Positions 24,599 through 33,268 of a stretch of DNA of 64,000 bases are shown here, piece after piece. The first letter of the stretch is position 1. Each line of letters opens with the position of its first letter. Origin of the DNA: Bacillus subtilis subsp. subtilis. GTDB lineage: Bacteria > Pseudomonadota > Gammaproteobacteria > Xanthomonadales > Xanthomonadaceae. The notes below the pieces were generated by a model. The model saw nothing but the letters and a program-made list of their open reading frames with translations. It was not told the origin of the DNA and did no database searches. The stretch is taken from the NCBI GenBank assembly GCA_021733645.1, contig JAHREJ010000002.1, positions 62,001 to 126,000 on the forward strand. Reading direction: 5' to 3'. Both the position numbers and the translations under genes were made by a program.

Positions 24599-24854
24599 CA
24601 GTGCGCTCCCAGCGGACAGCGCCAGACTCTGGGCGCGTGGCAGGAGCGCCACAAGCGGCAGGCGACGAAGCGCGTGAAATCAGGGATGAGTGCGCGGCCG
24701 GCGCGGATGAGTCGCCGTGGGCGGCCGCGTCAACGGCGCGGCCTGCGCGCGCCTACCGTCCGTCGGGACGTGACTTCCGGCAGTGCCGGCCACCCCCGGG
24801 GCGCCGTAGGTTGGTGGCAACCGGGCCGTTGGCACCGGTCACCGGGAGCGGCGC

Positions 24855-25568
24855 ATGGCAACGCAACGGCGGGACGGTCGGTGGGCCGGTGGGGTGTACC
24901 TGGTGGTGATCGCCACCGGCATCTTCAGCCTGGCCTACGTGCCATCGGCGATCAGCGTCGCCGACGATCCCGCCGCCACATTGGCCAACGTGATCGCCCA
25001 GGCGGCCCTGTTCCGTGCCGGCATCGCGGCTTTCGCGCTGGAGCAGGTCGCCTTCCTGCTGCTGCCACTGTTGTTGTTCCGTCTGTGGGCGGCCACCCAT
25101 CGCCGCCTGGCGGTGCTGATGGTGGCGTTGGCGGTCACCGCCGTGCCGATCGCACTGGCCGCGCTGGCGCACCGCCTGGAGGCGGTCAACCTGTTGACCG
25201 ATCCGGCACTGGCGCGCGCCGTGTCGCCCGAACACCTGCAGGCACTGGCGCTGGCCGCCCTGAAAGGCTGGAGCAGCCACATTTTCCTGGCCAGTCTGTT
25301 CTGGGGGTTGTGGCTGCTGCCGTTCGGCTGGCTGGTGTGGCACACGCGCGTCATCCCCCGCCTGCTGGGGGCGCTGCTGATGCTGGGCGGCCTGGGCTAC
25401 GTGCTCAACGTAGTTGGCGAACTGCTGATTCCCGGCTACGCCGCCACCGCCCTGTCCCACTACGCCACCGTGCCGGCCGCACTGGGGGAGATCGGCAGCG
25501 GCGTGTGGCTGCTGCTGTTCGGCGCACGCCCCGCCACCCCGGCGCTGCCGGATGACGCACGTTCCTAG
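24855..25568 (+). CDS. DUF4386-family integral membrane protein
   Basis: A 237-aa protein with about six hydrophobic helices and the DUF4386 pattern: GGVYLVVIATGIFSLAYVPS at the start, a central AALFRAGIAAFALEQ, and a C-terminal GLWLLPFGWLVWHTRVIPR followed by LLGALLMLGGLGYVLN. Function is unknown in the family. GGGAG is placed well before the ATG. It is followed after 12 bp by another small membrane protein, so the two probably share a transcript. Confidence 0.85.
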   Translation: MATQRRDGRWAGGVYLVVIATGIFSLAYVPSAISVADDPAATLANVIAQAALFRAGIAAFALEQVAFLLLPLLLFRLWAATHRRLAVLMVALAVTAVPIALAALAHRLEAVNLLTDPALARAVSPEHLQALALAALKGWSSHIFLASLFWGLWLLPFGWLVWHTRVIPRLLGALLMLGGLGYVLNVVGELLIPGYAATALSHYATVPAALGEIGSGVWLLLFGARPATPALPDDARS

Positions 25569-25580
25569 ACGAGACCGGCC

Positions 25581-25988
25581 ATGCACCGACCTGCCCTGCA
25601 CGACATTCCCATCCACACCCGCTTCAAACTGTCCGCGCTGTGGACCGCGTTGATGTTCTGCTACATCTACGGTGATTACTTCGGCCTGTACGTGCCGGGC
25701 AAGCTGCAGGGCATGATCAACGGCCACGGACCGGTCGGGCCGGTGAGCGAAGGCACGCTGGTGGGTACGGCGATCATGCTGGCCATCCCGGCACTGATGG
25801 TGCTGCTGTCGCTGGTGGCGCCAGCCCGGCTGGCGCGCTGGCTCAACATCGGCTTCGGCCTGGCCTACGCCGCGATCATGGTGCTGACCCTGCCCGGGGC
25901 ATGGTGGTTCTACCTCACCCTGGGCGTGATCGAGATCGGGCTGTCGCTGGCCACCGTGGGGGTGGCGTGGCGCTGGCCGCGCCAATGA
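25581..25988 (+). CDS. DUF6326-like small membrane protein
   Basis: A 135-aa protein with four hydrophobic helices (including LWTALMFCYIYGDYFGLYVP near the N-terminus and WWFYLTLGVIEIGLSLATVG at the end). The conserved-looking DYFGLYVPG motif matches my memory of DUF6326 proteins. No function known. It starts 12 bp after the DUF4386 gene. Confidence 0.75.
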   Translation: MHRPALHDIPIHTRFKLSALWTALMFCYIYGDYFGLYVPGKLQGMINGHGPVGPVSEGTLVGTAIMLAIPALMVLLSLVAPARLARWLNIGFGLAYAAIMVLTLPGAWWFYLTLGVIEIGLSLATVGVAWRWPRQ

Positions 25989-26016
25989 AGGCGCCGGTGA
26001 CCTGCGCCAGGCGCGG

Positions 26017-26571
26017 TCAGGCGGTACGCACCACGCGTGCGCCCTGGCACAGCGGATAGGTGGCCACCAGTTCGGCGATGCGCGCGTTGAGCGTCTCGAA
26101 CGAAGCGCCATACAGATACAGCGCGGTTTCGGTCGGACCCTGCCACCAGCTGCAGATCTCGCCTACCCCTTCAATGCGCTCGACGATCTGTTCGAACAGG
26201 TCGTTCGAATCGCACTGCGCGTAGACCTCATCGGGCAGGTCGGTGCCGTTGAGGTACAGGGCCAGGCCCTCGGTGACGCCGAATGGCTGGTCCGGCGCGC
26301 CGGCGCGCTGGATCAGCGAGCCCTTCGGCGCACCCAGCTGTTCGAGCAGTTCGATCACGCCCGGCAGCGACGCCGCATCGTTCAGCGCAATCTCGATATC
26401 GCCGTACTCCACTTCCCCGTCCTCGGACAGCGCGGTGCCGCCTCCGGTGAGCTGGCCCAGCTCGGCACTTTCCAGCAGCGCATCAAGCGGATCCTCGAAC
26501 AGCGCGTGGCGATGCTCCGGCTGCAGCCTGGCGTTCAATTTGACGGTGATCTGCAACGACGAATCGGTCAT
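26017..26571 (-). CDS. Hypothetical acidic cytosolic protein
   Basis: A 184-aa protein, strongly acidic, without signal peptide or membrane helix, and not assigned to a family. It has ordered stretches such as EDGEVEYGDIEIALNDAASL and SWWQGPTETALYLYGASFET. The ATG at 26571 is a choice; an in-frame ATG at 26601 adds ten residues, and neither has a clear ribosome site. The upstream 317 bp hold a REP pair and nothing else recognised. Confidence 0.65.
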   Translation of the reverse strand: MTDSSLQITVKLNARLQPEHRHALFEDPLDALLESAELGQLTGGGTALSEDGEVEYGDIEIALNDAASLPGVIELLEQLGAPKGSLIQRAGAPDQPFGVTEGLALYLNGTDLPDEVYAQCDSNDLFEQIVERIEGVGEICSWWQGPTETALYLYGASFETLNARIAELVATYPLCQGARVVRTA

Positions 26572-26602
26572 GGCGGCGATCTGCGCAAAGGGGAAGACCA
26601 TT

Positions 26603-26702
26603 GTAGAGCCGGGCCATGCCCGGCTGCCTTCGGGGAGGGCGGGCCGCGACCGTTGCGCGATGTCCGCCGCGCAACGCGCAGCCGAGCATGGCGGGGCGCT
26701 AC
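26603..26702. repeat. Inverted pair of SMAG-like REP palindromes
   Basis: GTAGAGCCGGGCCATGCCCG begins at 26603, and an inverted GTAG unit ends at 26702 (reverse strand GTAGCGCCCCGCCATGCTCG). Each unit forms a hairpin and starts with GTAG, as in the Stenotrophomonas SMAG family. Between them is a third small stem (TTGCGCG/CGCGCAA). It lies in the 317-bp gap upstream of the hypothetical gene and downstream of uvrD. Confidence 0.75.
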
Positions 26703-26888
26703 CGGCCGTACTGCATCGGCCGTATTGCCGGTGGTCAGCGCGCCATCAACGCAGAAAGGAAGCGACCTTGCGCTCCGGCAACGCCACCAGCGCCGGCGGC
26801 AGGAAATCCCTGCTCGGCGGTGGGGCCGCGCAGGCGATTCTGGCCGCCGATGAAGCGCACGTGGCGCCTCATCGGGGGCGCGCCGGGG

Positions 26889-29081
26889 TCAAAGCACGGT
26901 CAGATTGGCATACGCCATCACCAGCCACTTGCTGCCGGCCTCGGCGAACTCCACCTGCACGCGGGCATGCGCGCCGCTGCCTTCATAGTCGGTGACCATG
27001 CCTTCGCCGAACCGCGCGTGGGTCACCATCGCGCCCAGCTTCAGCGGCGGTGCTTCCAGCGCGGCGTGGCCCATTACCCGGTTGGCACCCAGCGAGGCGG
27101 TACGCGACACCTGCACCTTGGGCCGCACTTCGTTGAGCAGTTCACGCGGGATCTCGCGCAGGAAGCGCGAGGGCACGTTGTAGTTTTCCTGGCCGTGGAT
27201 GCGCCGCGATTCGGCGTAACTGAGCACCAGCTTCTGGCGCGCACGGGTAATGCCCACGTACGCCAGCCGGCGCTCTTCTTCCAGTCGGCCACTCTCTTCC
27301 AGCGAGCGCGCGCTCGGGAACAGGCCGTCTTCCATGCCGGCCAGGAACACGATCGGGAACTCCAGGCCCTTGGCCGAGTGCAGGGTCATCAGCTGCACCC
27401 CTTCCTCGCCCGCCTGGGCCTGGCCTTCGCCGGCCTCCAGCGAGGCGTAGGACAGGAACGCCACCAGCTCACTCATGGTCTCGCCGGTCTCTTCGATGTC
27501 ATCCTCGCGGCGCACGAAGCGCGACGCCACCGACACCAGTTCGTCCAGGTTGTCCGCGCGCGACTCCGAATCCAGCGCGTTGCGGCTTTCCTTGGACCAG
27601 TGCTCGCGCAGGCCCGAGCGCAGCAGCACGTGGTCGATGCGTTCGGCCAGGGTCATCTCGCCGGCTTCGGCATGCAGCTGGTTGACCAGGGTGAGGAAGC
27701 CGGCCAGCGCATTGCGCGCACGCGCGGCCAGGTCGTTGCCCTGGGTGGTCAGCATGGTGGCCTCCCACAGCGAAATGGCGTGGGTGCGTGCCAGCCGGCG
27801 CACTTCATCCAGCGTGCGATCGCCAATACCCCGCGTGGGCGTGTTGACCGCGCGCTCGAAGGCGGCGTCATCGTTGCGGTTGGTCATCAGCCGCAGGTAA
27901 GCCAGCGCGTCCTTGATTTCGGCACGCTCGAAGAAGCGCATGCCGCCATACACGCGGTATGGCACCTGCTCGGAAATCAGCGCTTCTTCAAACGCACGCG
28001 ACTGCGCGTTGCTGCGATAGAGCACCGCGGCGTCGCCGTAGCTGCCGCCGTCGCGCACCCACTGGCGCGCACGTTCGACCACGTAACGCGCTTCGTCCAT
28101 TTCGTTGTAGGCCGCGTACAGGTCGATGGGATCGCCGTCGCCGCTGTCGGTCCACAGTTCCTTGCCGATGCGGTCGGGGTTGTGCGCGATCACCGCGTTG
28201 GCTGCGCCCAGGATATTGGCGCTGGAGCGGTAGTTCTGCTCCAGGCGCACGGTCTGCGCGCCGGGGAAATCCTTCAGGAAGCGCTGCACGTTCTCGACCT
28301 TGGCGCCGCGCCAGCCGTAGATGGCCTGGTCGTCGTCGCCCACCACGAACACGTGGCCGCTGTCGCCGGCCAGCACGCGCACGAACGCGTACTGGATGGC
28401 ATTGGTATCCTGGAATTCGTCCACCAGGATCTCGCGGAAGCGCGAGCGGTAATGCGCCAGCAGCGCCGGGTTGTCGCGCAGCAGTTCATGCGCGCGCAAC
28501 AGCAGCTCGGCGAAGTCGACCAGGCCGGCGCGGTCGCATCGCTCCTGGTAAGCCGCATACGCCTGGCGCATGGTTTCCAGCCACGCATCATGCGGCTCGG
28601 GCTGGATATGCTGCGGCCGGCGGCCTTCGTCCTTCTGCTCGTTGATCCACCATGCAATCTGCTTGGGCGGATGCTTGCTGTCGTCGATCTCCAGCTGCTG
28701 CACCACGCGCTTGACCAGCCGCAGCTGGTCGTCGGAATCGAGCACCTGGAAGCTGTCGGGCAGCTTGGCATCCTGATAATGCAGGCGCAGCAGGCGGTGG
28801 GCCAGCCCGTGGAAGGTGCCGATCCAGGCACCGCGGCTGCCCTGCGCCAGTTGCAGGTCGATGCGGTGGCGCATTTCGCCGGCAGCCTTGTTGGTGAAGG
28901 TCACCGCAAAAATGCCGTGGGTGGGCACGCCGCAGACTTCATTCAGCCAGGCGATGCGGTGGATAAGCACGCGGGTCTTGCCGGAACCGGCACCGGCAAG
29001 CACCAGATGGTGGCCGGGCGGGGCGGACACAGCTTCGCGCTGGGCGGGGTTGAGCCCGTCGAGCAAGTGGGAGACATCCAT
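26889..29081 (-). CDS. uvrD: DNA helicase II UvrD
   Basis: A 730-aa SF1A 3'-5' helicase. Motif I AGAGSGKT is at 29-36; motif Ia FTNKAAGEM, motif II VDEFQDTN, motif III GDDDQAIYGWRGA, motif IV RLEQNYRS, motif V TLHSAKGLEF and motif VI YVGITRARQ all occur in order. UvrD unwinds DNA in nucleotide-excision and mismatch repair. The C-terminus (THARFGEGMVTDYEG) is the Tudor-like tail seen in UvrD and PcrA. Standard length and a clear start (MDVSHLLDGLNPAQREAV). It stands alone. Confidence 0.96.
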   Translation of the reverse strand: MDVSHLLDGLNPAQREAVSAPPGHHLVLAGAGSGKTRVLIHRIAWLNEVCGVPTHGIFAVTFTNKAAGEMRHRIDLQLAQGSRGAWIGTFHGLAHRLLRLHYQDAKLPDSFQVLDSDDQLRLVKRVVQQLEIDDSKHPPKQIAWWINEQKDEGRRPQHIQPEPHDAWLETMRQAYAAYQERCDRAGLVDFAELLLRAHELLRDNPALLAHYRSRFREILVDEFQDTNAIQYAFVRVLAGDSGHVFVVGDDDQAIYGWRGAKVENVQRFLKDFPGAQTVRLEQNYRSSANILGAANAVIAHNPDRIGKELWTDSGDGDPIDLYAAYNEMDEARYVVERARQWVRDGGSYGDAAVLYRSNAQSRAFEEALISEQVPYRVYGGMRFFERAEIKDALAYLRLMTNRNDDAAFERAVNTPTRGIGDRTLDEVRRLARTHAISLWEATMLTTQGNDLAARARNALAGFLTLVNQLHAEAGEMTLAERIDHVLLRSGLREHWSKESRNALDSESRADNLDELVSVASRFVRREDDIEETGETMSELVAFLSYASLEAGEGQAQAGEEGVQLMTLHSAKGLEFPIVFLAGMEDGLFPSARSLEESGRLEEERRLAYVGITRARQKLVLSYAESRRIHGQENYNVPSRFLREIPRELLNEVRPKVQVSRTASLGANRVMGHAALEAPPLKLGAMVTHARFGEGMVTDYEGSGAHARVQVEFAEAGSKWLVMAYANLTVL

Positions 29082-29204
29082 GCACCTATTTTACCCCCAG
29101 CAGCGCGCGACCGGGGCCGGCAAGCATGGTCGGTTGGTGCGCGTCAGGTCACGCGTTCACACGCAGCCGATTGCCACGCAGGGCGTGCCGCCGCGCAGGC
29201 GCCC

Positions 29205-30587
29205 TCAGCCCAGCGCGCGCACGGCCGCCTGCTGCGCCTGGCCGCGCAGCTCGGGAATGGCCAGGCTTTCCCACAACGTGCCGATCCGCAGGCTGCCAAC
29301 CAGCTGGATGCCCAGGTGCGGCCGGCCGGCAGAGTCCAGCAGCTGGCCGTGCTCCACCGAGCTGTCCAGGCCCAGCCCGTGCGGCCCCGGGCGCGCGTGG
29401 CCGTCGGCCAGCAACTGCTGCACCAGCGGATTGCGCATCGCGTTGGCGCGGGTTTCCACGCCGGTGGCGTTGATCAGCGCGCCCACCTGCAGCGGCGGCA
29501 GACCACCGCCGGCACCGTGTGCATGCACCTGCAGCGTGCCGTCCAGCACCAACACGGTGTCCAGCCGGGCGCGGTGGCGCTGCAACTGGCCGGACTGTTC
29601 CAACGCGGCCACCTGCGCCGCCACGGTCTCGGCGATGCGATGGCGATGCACATCCCAATACCGCACCACGTGGCGCAGGAAACGGCGTTGGTCGGCGCCA
29701 TCAAGGCCCAACCACAGTGCCTGGCCAAGCGGGCGGATGCGGTCCATCACGCTCTGCCAGGGCAGGCCTTGCGCGACCGCATCGCGCGCGTGCGCACGCA
29801 GCGCGCGCAGCACCTGCCGCAGCGGCAGGCCCGGGAGCGGGAGCGGATCAAAGCCGGCCGTGCCGCCATGCGCATGGGCCAGCGGCAGCAGTGCATGCCG
29901 CGACAGCACATGGAGTCGCCCGCGATGCCCTGCATTGGCCAGCGCCACCACGCTGTCGGCCATGCTCAGGCCCGACCCGATGATGGCCAGGTCGCCGTCG
30001 CCGGCCAGCAGGCGCACCCCGTCGTAATCCCAGGCATCCACCACCTTGCCCGGCGGCAGCGCGTCGGCGCCGGCCACCGGCAGCGGGCGCATGCTGTTGC
30101 CGCAGGCCAGCACCACCCGGCGCGCCTGCCAGGGGTCGCCGCCCGCCAGCGTCAGGCGCTGCGAGGTGGCCCCCGGGTGCAGCGCGATGACCGCTTCATG
30201 CACCACGCTCAATCGCGCGGGGCTGCCGGCCTGGGCCTGGGCCAGGCGCGCCTGCAGATACTCGGCATAGCAGCGGCGTGGCGCGTACTGTGCCGCCAGC
30301 ACCTCACGCGGCATGCCCGGGAACGCATCGGCCTGCAGCAGGTAATCGAGGAAATCATCGGGCGCTTCAGGCAGCCCGCTCATCCTGCCAACCGGCACGT
30401 TGAGCAGGTGCTCGGGCCACGGCGTGGCGTAGGCGATGCCCTGGGCCAGCGCCGAGGCCGGCTCGAACAAGGCGATATGGATCGCCGCGGTCGCATGGCG
30501 CAGCGCATGCAGCGCCACCAGCACGCCCGCCGCACCGCCGCCGACGATGGCCAGGTCACACTGGCGTTGAAGTTCGGTTGCCGTCAT
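29205..30587 (-). CDS. FAD/NAD(P)-binding protein (NAD_binding_9 type)
   Basis: A 460-aa Rossmann-fold flavoprotein. GGGAAG at residues 16-21 is the FAD dinucleotide site; a second nucleotide motif GSGLSMAD lies in the middle; the conserved HLLNVPVGRMSGLPE follows the first Rossmann unit, as in FAD-NAD(P)-binding (HcaR/YdhS-like) proteins. The reaction is unknown: relatives are annotated only as FAD/NAD(P)-binding or hydroxyacylglutathione-unrelated oxidoreductases. No cysteine pair or heme site is evident. Monocistronic. Confidence 0.85.
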   Translation of the reverse strand: MTATELQRQCDLAIVGGGAAGVLVALHALRHATAAIHIALFEPASALAQGIAYATPWPEHLLNVPVGRMSGLPEAPDDFLDYLLQADAFPGMPREVLAAQYAPRRCYAEYLQARLAQAQAGSPARLSVVHEAVIALHPGATSQRLTLAGGDPWQARRVVLACGNSMRPLPVAGADALPPGKVVDAWDYDGVRLLAGDGDLAIIGSGLSMADSVVALANAGHRGRLHVLSRHALLPLAHAHGGTAGFDPLPLPGLPLRQVLRALRAHARDAVAQGLPWQSVMDRIRPLGQALWLGLDGADQRRFLRHVVRYWDVHRHRIAETVAAQVAALEQSGQLQRHRARLDTVLVLDGTLQVHAHGAGGGLPPLQVGALINATGVETRANAMRNPLVQQLLADGHARPGPHGLGLDSSVEHGQLLDSAGRPHLGIQLVGSLRIGTLWESLAIPELRGQAQQAAVRALG

Positions 30588-30641
30588 GCCGCGATTGTAG
30601 GCGATGCGCGCGATGGGCCTGTGTGGCCCGTTGCGGCACCG

Positions 30642-32099
30642 CTACATCAGCGCGTCGGCCAGGCGTGCGATGCCTTCACGGCTGCGCCGCCAGGTCGGGC
30701 GCTGGCGCCAGCTCTTGAGGTCCAGCTGGCGCGACTGCAGCAGGTAGTCGTTCTCGATCTGCAGCAGCTGCGCCACGATGCCGCGGTCGTAGCAGAGCAT
30801 GCCGATCTCGGCATTGAGCGCGAACGAGCGGATGTCCAGGTTGATCGAGCCGACCAGGGCAATATCCTCATCCACGGTGAGGTGCTTGGCATGCAGGAAA
30901 CAGGGTTCGTACAGCGCGATGCGCACGCCACTGCGCAGCAGTTCATCGTAGTAGGCTTCCTGCGCCCACGCGGTGAGCCGCTGATTGCTGCTGGCCGACA
31001 GGATCAGCTGCACCTGCACGCCGGACAGCGCGGCGATGCGCAGCGCGCTGAGGGTGGCTTCGTCGGGCACGAAATACGGCGTGACCAGCACGATCCGCCG
31101 GCGCGCCAGGTGGATCAGTGCATTGACCGCATCGCGCGCGTTGCTGAAGGGATACGCCGGGCCACTGGGCAGCAGCTGGGTGGCCACGTCGGCCGAGCAC
31201 ACCGGCACGGCGGTCAGCACGTCCAGGCGCTGGCCGGTTTCCATGTACCAGTCGCTGGCGAACACGGCTTCCAGGTGGGCCACGCCCGGGCCACGTACGC
31301 GCGCCACCAGTTCCTTGTTGGGAAAGCCCGGCACGAATTCCGGTTGGGCCAGATTCTGCGACCCGATGTAGCCCACGCGGTTGTCGATCACCGCAATTTT
31401 GCGATGGTTGCGCAGGTCCATGCGCCCGCTGCGGCGCCAGCGCAGGCCGCCGGGCAGCATGGCGCGCACGTCCACCCCCAGCGCCTGCAGCCGCCGGCGG
31501 TAGTGGCGCAGGCCGCGCTTGGCGCCCACCGCATCCAGCAGCAGCCGGCAATGCACGCCACGCGCGGCAGCACGCTGCAGCGCCTGCACGATCGCCTCGC
31601 CCACCGCATCGTCGAGCATCAGGTAATACAGCAGGTGGACGCGGTCGCGGGCCTGGTCGATGTCCTCGATCAGCGCCTGCAGCGAGGCGTCGTAGTCCAC
31701 CAGCAGTTCCACCGCATTGCCGTGGATGGGCATGAAATCGCCCTGGCGTTCGATCAGCGGCACGATTTCGGCGGTGGCGGTGTCGGGCACCGGGGTCCAG
31801 CGCAGCGGCGGCTGCAGCGCCTGTTCTTCCCGGATTACCTGCGAGGCCTCGGCCTGGCGCTGCACGCGCTGCCGCGACAGCCACGGGTGGCCGAACAGCA
31901 GGTACAACGGCAACCCCAGCAGCGGCACGAACCCCACCAGCAGCAACCAGCTGCGCGCCGCGCCCGGCGTGGTGCGGGTGGGAATCCAGAACAGCGCGGC
32001 CAGCCGGATCAGCCAATCCAGCATCAACAACCAGGAACCCAGCAGCCACTCGAACAGCATCGCGTCGCCCGTTGGAGGTGTTGGCAGGCATTCTGACAT
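30642..32099 (-). CDS. cls: Cardiolipin synthase (phospholipase D family)
   Basis: A 485-aa protein with two N-terminal membrane helices (about residues 15-70) and two HKD motifs: NHRKIAVIDNRVGYIGSQN near residue 230 and HAKHLTVDEDIALVGSIN near residue 400. These are the catalytic sites that join two phosphatidylglycerols into cardiolipin at the inner membrane. ATG 32099 is used; an ATG at 32060 (MLFEWLLG) also fits, since the first helix begins there. The upstream region is taken up by long palindromic repeats. Confidence 0.92.
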   Translation of the reverse strand: MSECLPTPPTGDAMLFEWLLGSWLLMLDWLIRLAALFWIPTRTTPGAARSWLLLVGFVPLLGLPLYLLFGHPWLSRQRVQRQAEASQVIREEQALQPPLRWTPVPDTATAEIVPLIERQGDFMPIHGNAVELLVDYDASLQALIEDIDQARDRVHLLYYLMLDDAVGEAIVQALQRAAARGVHCRLLLDAVGAKRGLRHYRRRLQALGVDVRAMLPGGLRWRRSGRMDLRNHRKIAVIDNRVGYIGSQNLAQPEFVPGFPNKELVARVRGPGVAHLEAVFASDWYMETGQRLDVLTAVPVCSADVATQLLPSGPAYPFSNARDAVNALIHLARRRIVLVTPYFVPDEATLSALRIAALSGVQVQLILSASSNQRLTAWAQEAYYDELLRSGVRIALYEPCFLHAKHLTVDEDIALVGSINLDIRSFALNAEIGMLCYDRGIVAQLLQIENDYLLQSRQLDLKSWRQRPTWRRSREGIARLADALM

Positions 32100-32158
32100 G
32101 GCCGGCGCATGCGACCGGTCTGGTGGCGTCTCCGATCGGGTCGGTCGCGAGCGTGAGG

Positions 32159-32431
32159 GCCCCGTAGCAGCCGGTAGGCCCCTGGCGCAAATGTCCCCCG
32201 GCCGCGTTGCGGCCTCCTCCTTTACTTTGCCCAGAGGTCTACCGGCCGCTACGGGGCTCGGCTTTCGGTACGGGCGGGAAGCCGGACGTCTTTGAGGGCC
32301 GTCGGTGGGTCGGGCGCTGGGCCCCCTTGCCCTTTCCGGCGAATGTCCTCCGGCGTCGGCCTGCGGCCGCCCCCTCCTCCTTTACTTCGCCTCCAAGGGC
32401 AAGGGGGCCCAGCACCCGACCCACCGACGGC
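32159..32431. repeat. Two tandem long-hairpin repeat elements with a shared loop sequence
   Basis: Element 1 has arms 32159-32177 and 32239-32257 (19 bp, one mismatch). Element 2 has arms 32298-32334 and 32395-32431 (37 bp, one mismatch). The arms differ, but both 60-base loops share the same blocks (AATGTCC[CT]CCGGC, TGCGGC, CTCCTCCTTTACTT). On the minus strand the loop contains AAGTAAAGGAGGAG, a perfect-looking ribosome site. Open frames here are by-products of the repeat. The gap 32100-32491 holds no other gene. Confidence 0.7.
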
Positions 32432-32491
32432 GGCGCCTGAAAAGCATCACAGCGCGCTTCGTGCTCACCATGCAGATGAGAGAAGAACCAA

Positions 32492-32520
32492 AAAAAACCC
32501 GCCACAAGGGCGGGTTTTTT
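32492..32520 (-). terminator. Rho-independent terminator after rpmG
   Basis: The stem is 12 bp (AAAAAACCCGCC with its complement) around a 5-base loop, with T-runs on both strands. It lies 29 bp past the rpmG stop. Being symmetric, it can also stop transcripts coming from the repeat side. Confidence 0.9.
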
Positions 32521-32548
32521 CTTGGGGAAGCTCAAGCATCCTTGCGGA

Positions 32549-32713
32549 TTACTTGATCTTGCCTTCCTTGTACAGGACGTGCTTGCGCACGACCGGATCG
32601 TACTTCAGGAATTCCATCTTCCCGGGGGTGTTCTTCTTGTTCTTGTCCGTCGTGTAGAAGTGGCCAGTGTTGGCCGTCGAAATCAGACGGATCTTGTCGC
32701 GCTTGCCTGCCAT
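32549..32713 (-). CDS. rpmG: 50S ribosomal protein L33
   Basis: A 54-aa protein beginning [20 protein letters not shown] and ending [14 protein letters not shown], the exact L33 pattern of the cysteine-free (C-minus) type. The gene is short but certain. It lies 13 bp after rpmB with a clear GAGGAGT ribosome site upstream of the ATG, and a strong terminator follows. It is part of the large ribosomal subunit. Confidence 0.97.
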   Translation of the reverse strand: MAGKRDKIRLISTANTGHFYTTDKNKKNTPGKMEFLKYDPVVRKHVLYKEGKIK

Positions 32714-32726
32714 GATCGTTTACTCC

Positions 32727-32963
32727 TCAGACCTTTTCGCCGCGCGCACGCAGCTCAGCCAGAACGGAATCGATACCGTTCTTGTCGATGGTGCGCAGGG
32801 CATGCGCGGAAACACGAAGCTTGACCCAGCGGTTCTCGCTGGCCACCCAGAAGCGGCGCTCGTGCAGGTTGGGCAGGAAACGACGACGGGTCTTGTTGTT
32901 GGCGTGCGAGACGTTGTTACCCGTCTGCACTCGCTTGCCGGAAACTTGGCATACGCGGGACAT
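32727..32963 (-). CDS. rpmB: 50S ribosomal protein L28
   Basis: A 78-aa protein ([39 protein letters not shown]) of standard length for L28. It is the first gene of the rpmB-rpmG operon; GAGGTG lies upstream of the ATG. Only one cysteine (C5) remains, so the four-Cys zinc site of some L28 proteins is absent, consistent with the C-minus L33 next door. Confidence 0.97.
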   Translation of the reverse strand: MSRVCQVSGKRVQTGNNVSHANNKTRRRFLPNLHERRFWVASENRWVKLRVSAHALRTIDKNGIDSVLAELRARGEKV

Positions 32964-33268
32964 TGCGCACCTCGATGAAAGTAATTGTCAGCCCATAGCC
33001 CGGGCGACGGCGGCCTCGACGGTTTCCCGCCACACGTCATGAGAATCAAAGGGTTACGCTGTCTAGGACGGGCCGGATGACGTGTTCCCGGCCGCCGATC
33101 CAAAAATTTCTGGACACAGCGAGCCGCGCATTATGCCGCAGCTCCGGGGTCGGCGCAAGTTGTCCACAGGGCAGTCCCTGCCGGCCGTGGCCCTGCGGCC
33201 CCGTTGTGTTCGCATGGCCGCGCGCGGGCGGCGGCGATACTGGCCCTCCCTTCCCCCGGACGCCCACG
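32964..33268. other. Intergenic region between divergent rpmB and glycosyltransferase genes
   Basis: About 305 bp with no credible gene. It must contain the rpmB promoter (minus strand) and the promoter of the glycosyltransferase gene (plus strand). I could not choose convincing -35/-10 pairs by eye. Confidence 0.5.

Noticed and set aside
26616-32096. Very long open frame on the plus strand (1826 codons) opposite uvrD, the FAD protein and cls
   Set aside because: It is the antisense of three well-recognised genes. GC-rich codon use removes stops from the opposite strand; its translation is rich in His, Gln, Arg and Ala with no domain.
32239-32535. 98-codon minus-strand frame ending in Arg/Pro-rich sequence
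   Set aside because: It runs through the two hairpin repeats and the terminator, so it is best explained as a translation of repeat DNA, not a gene.
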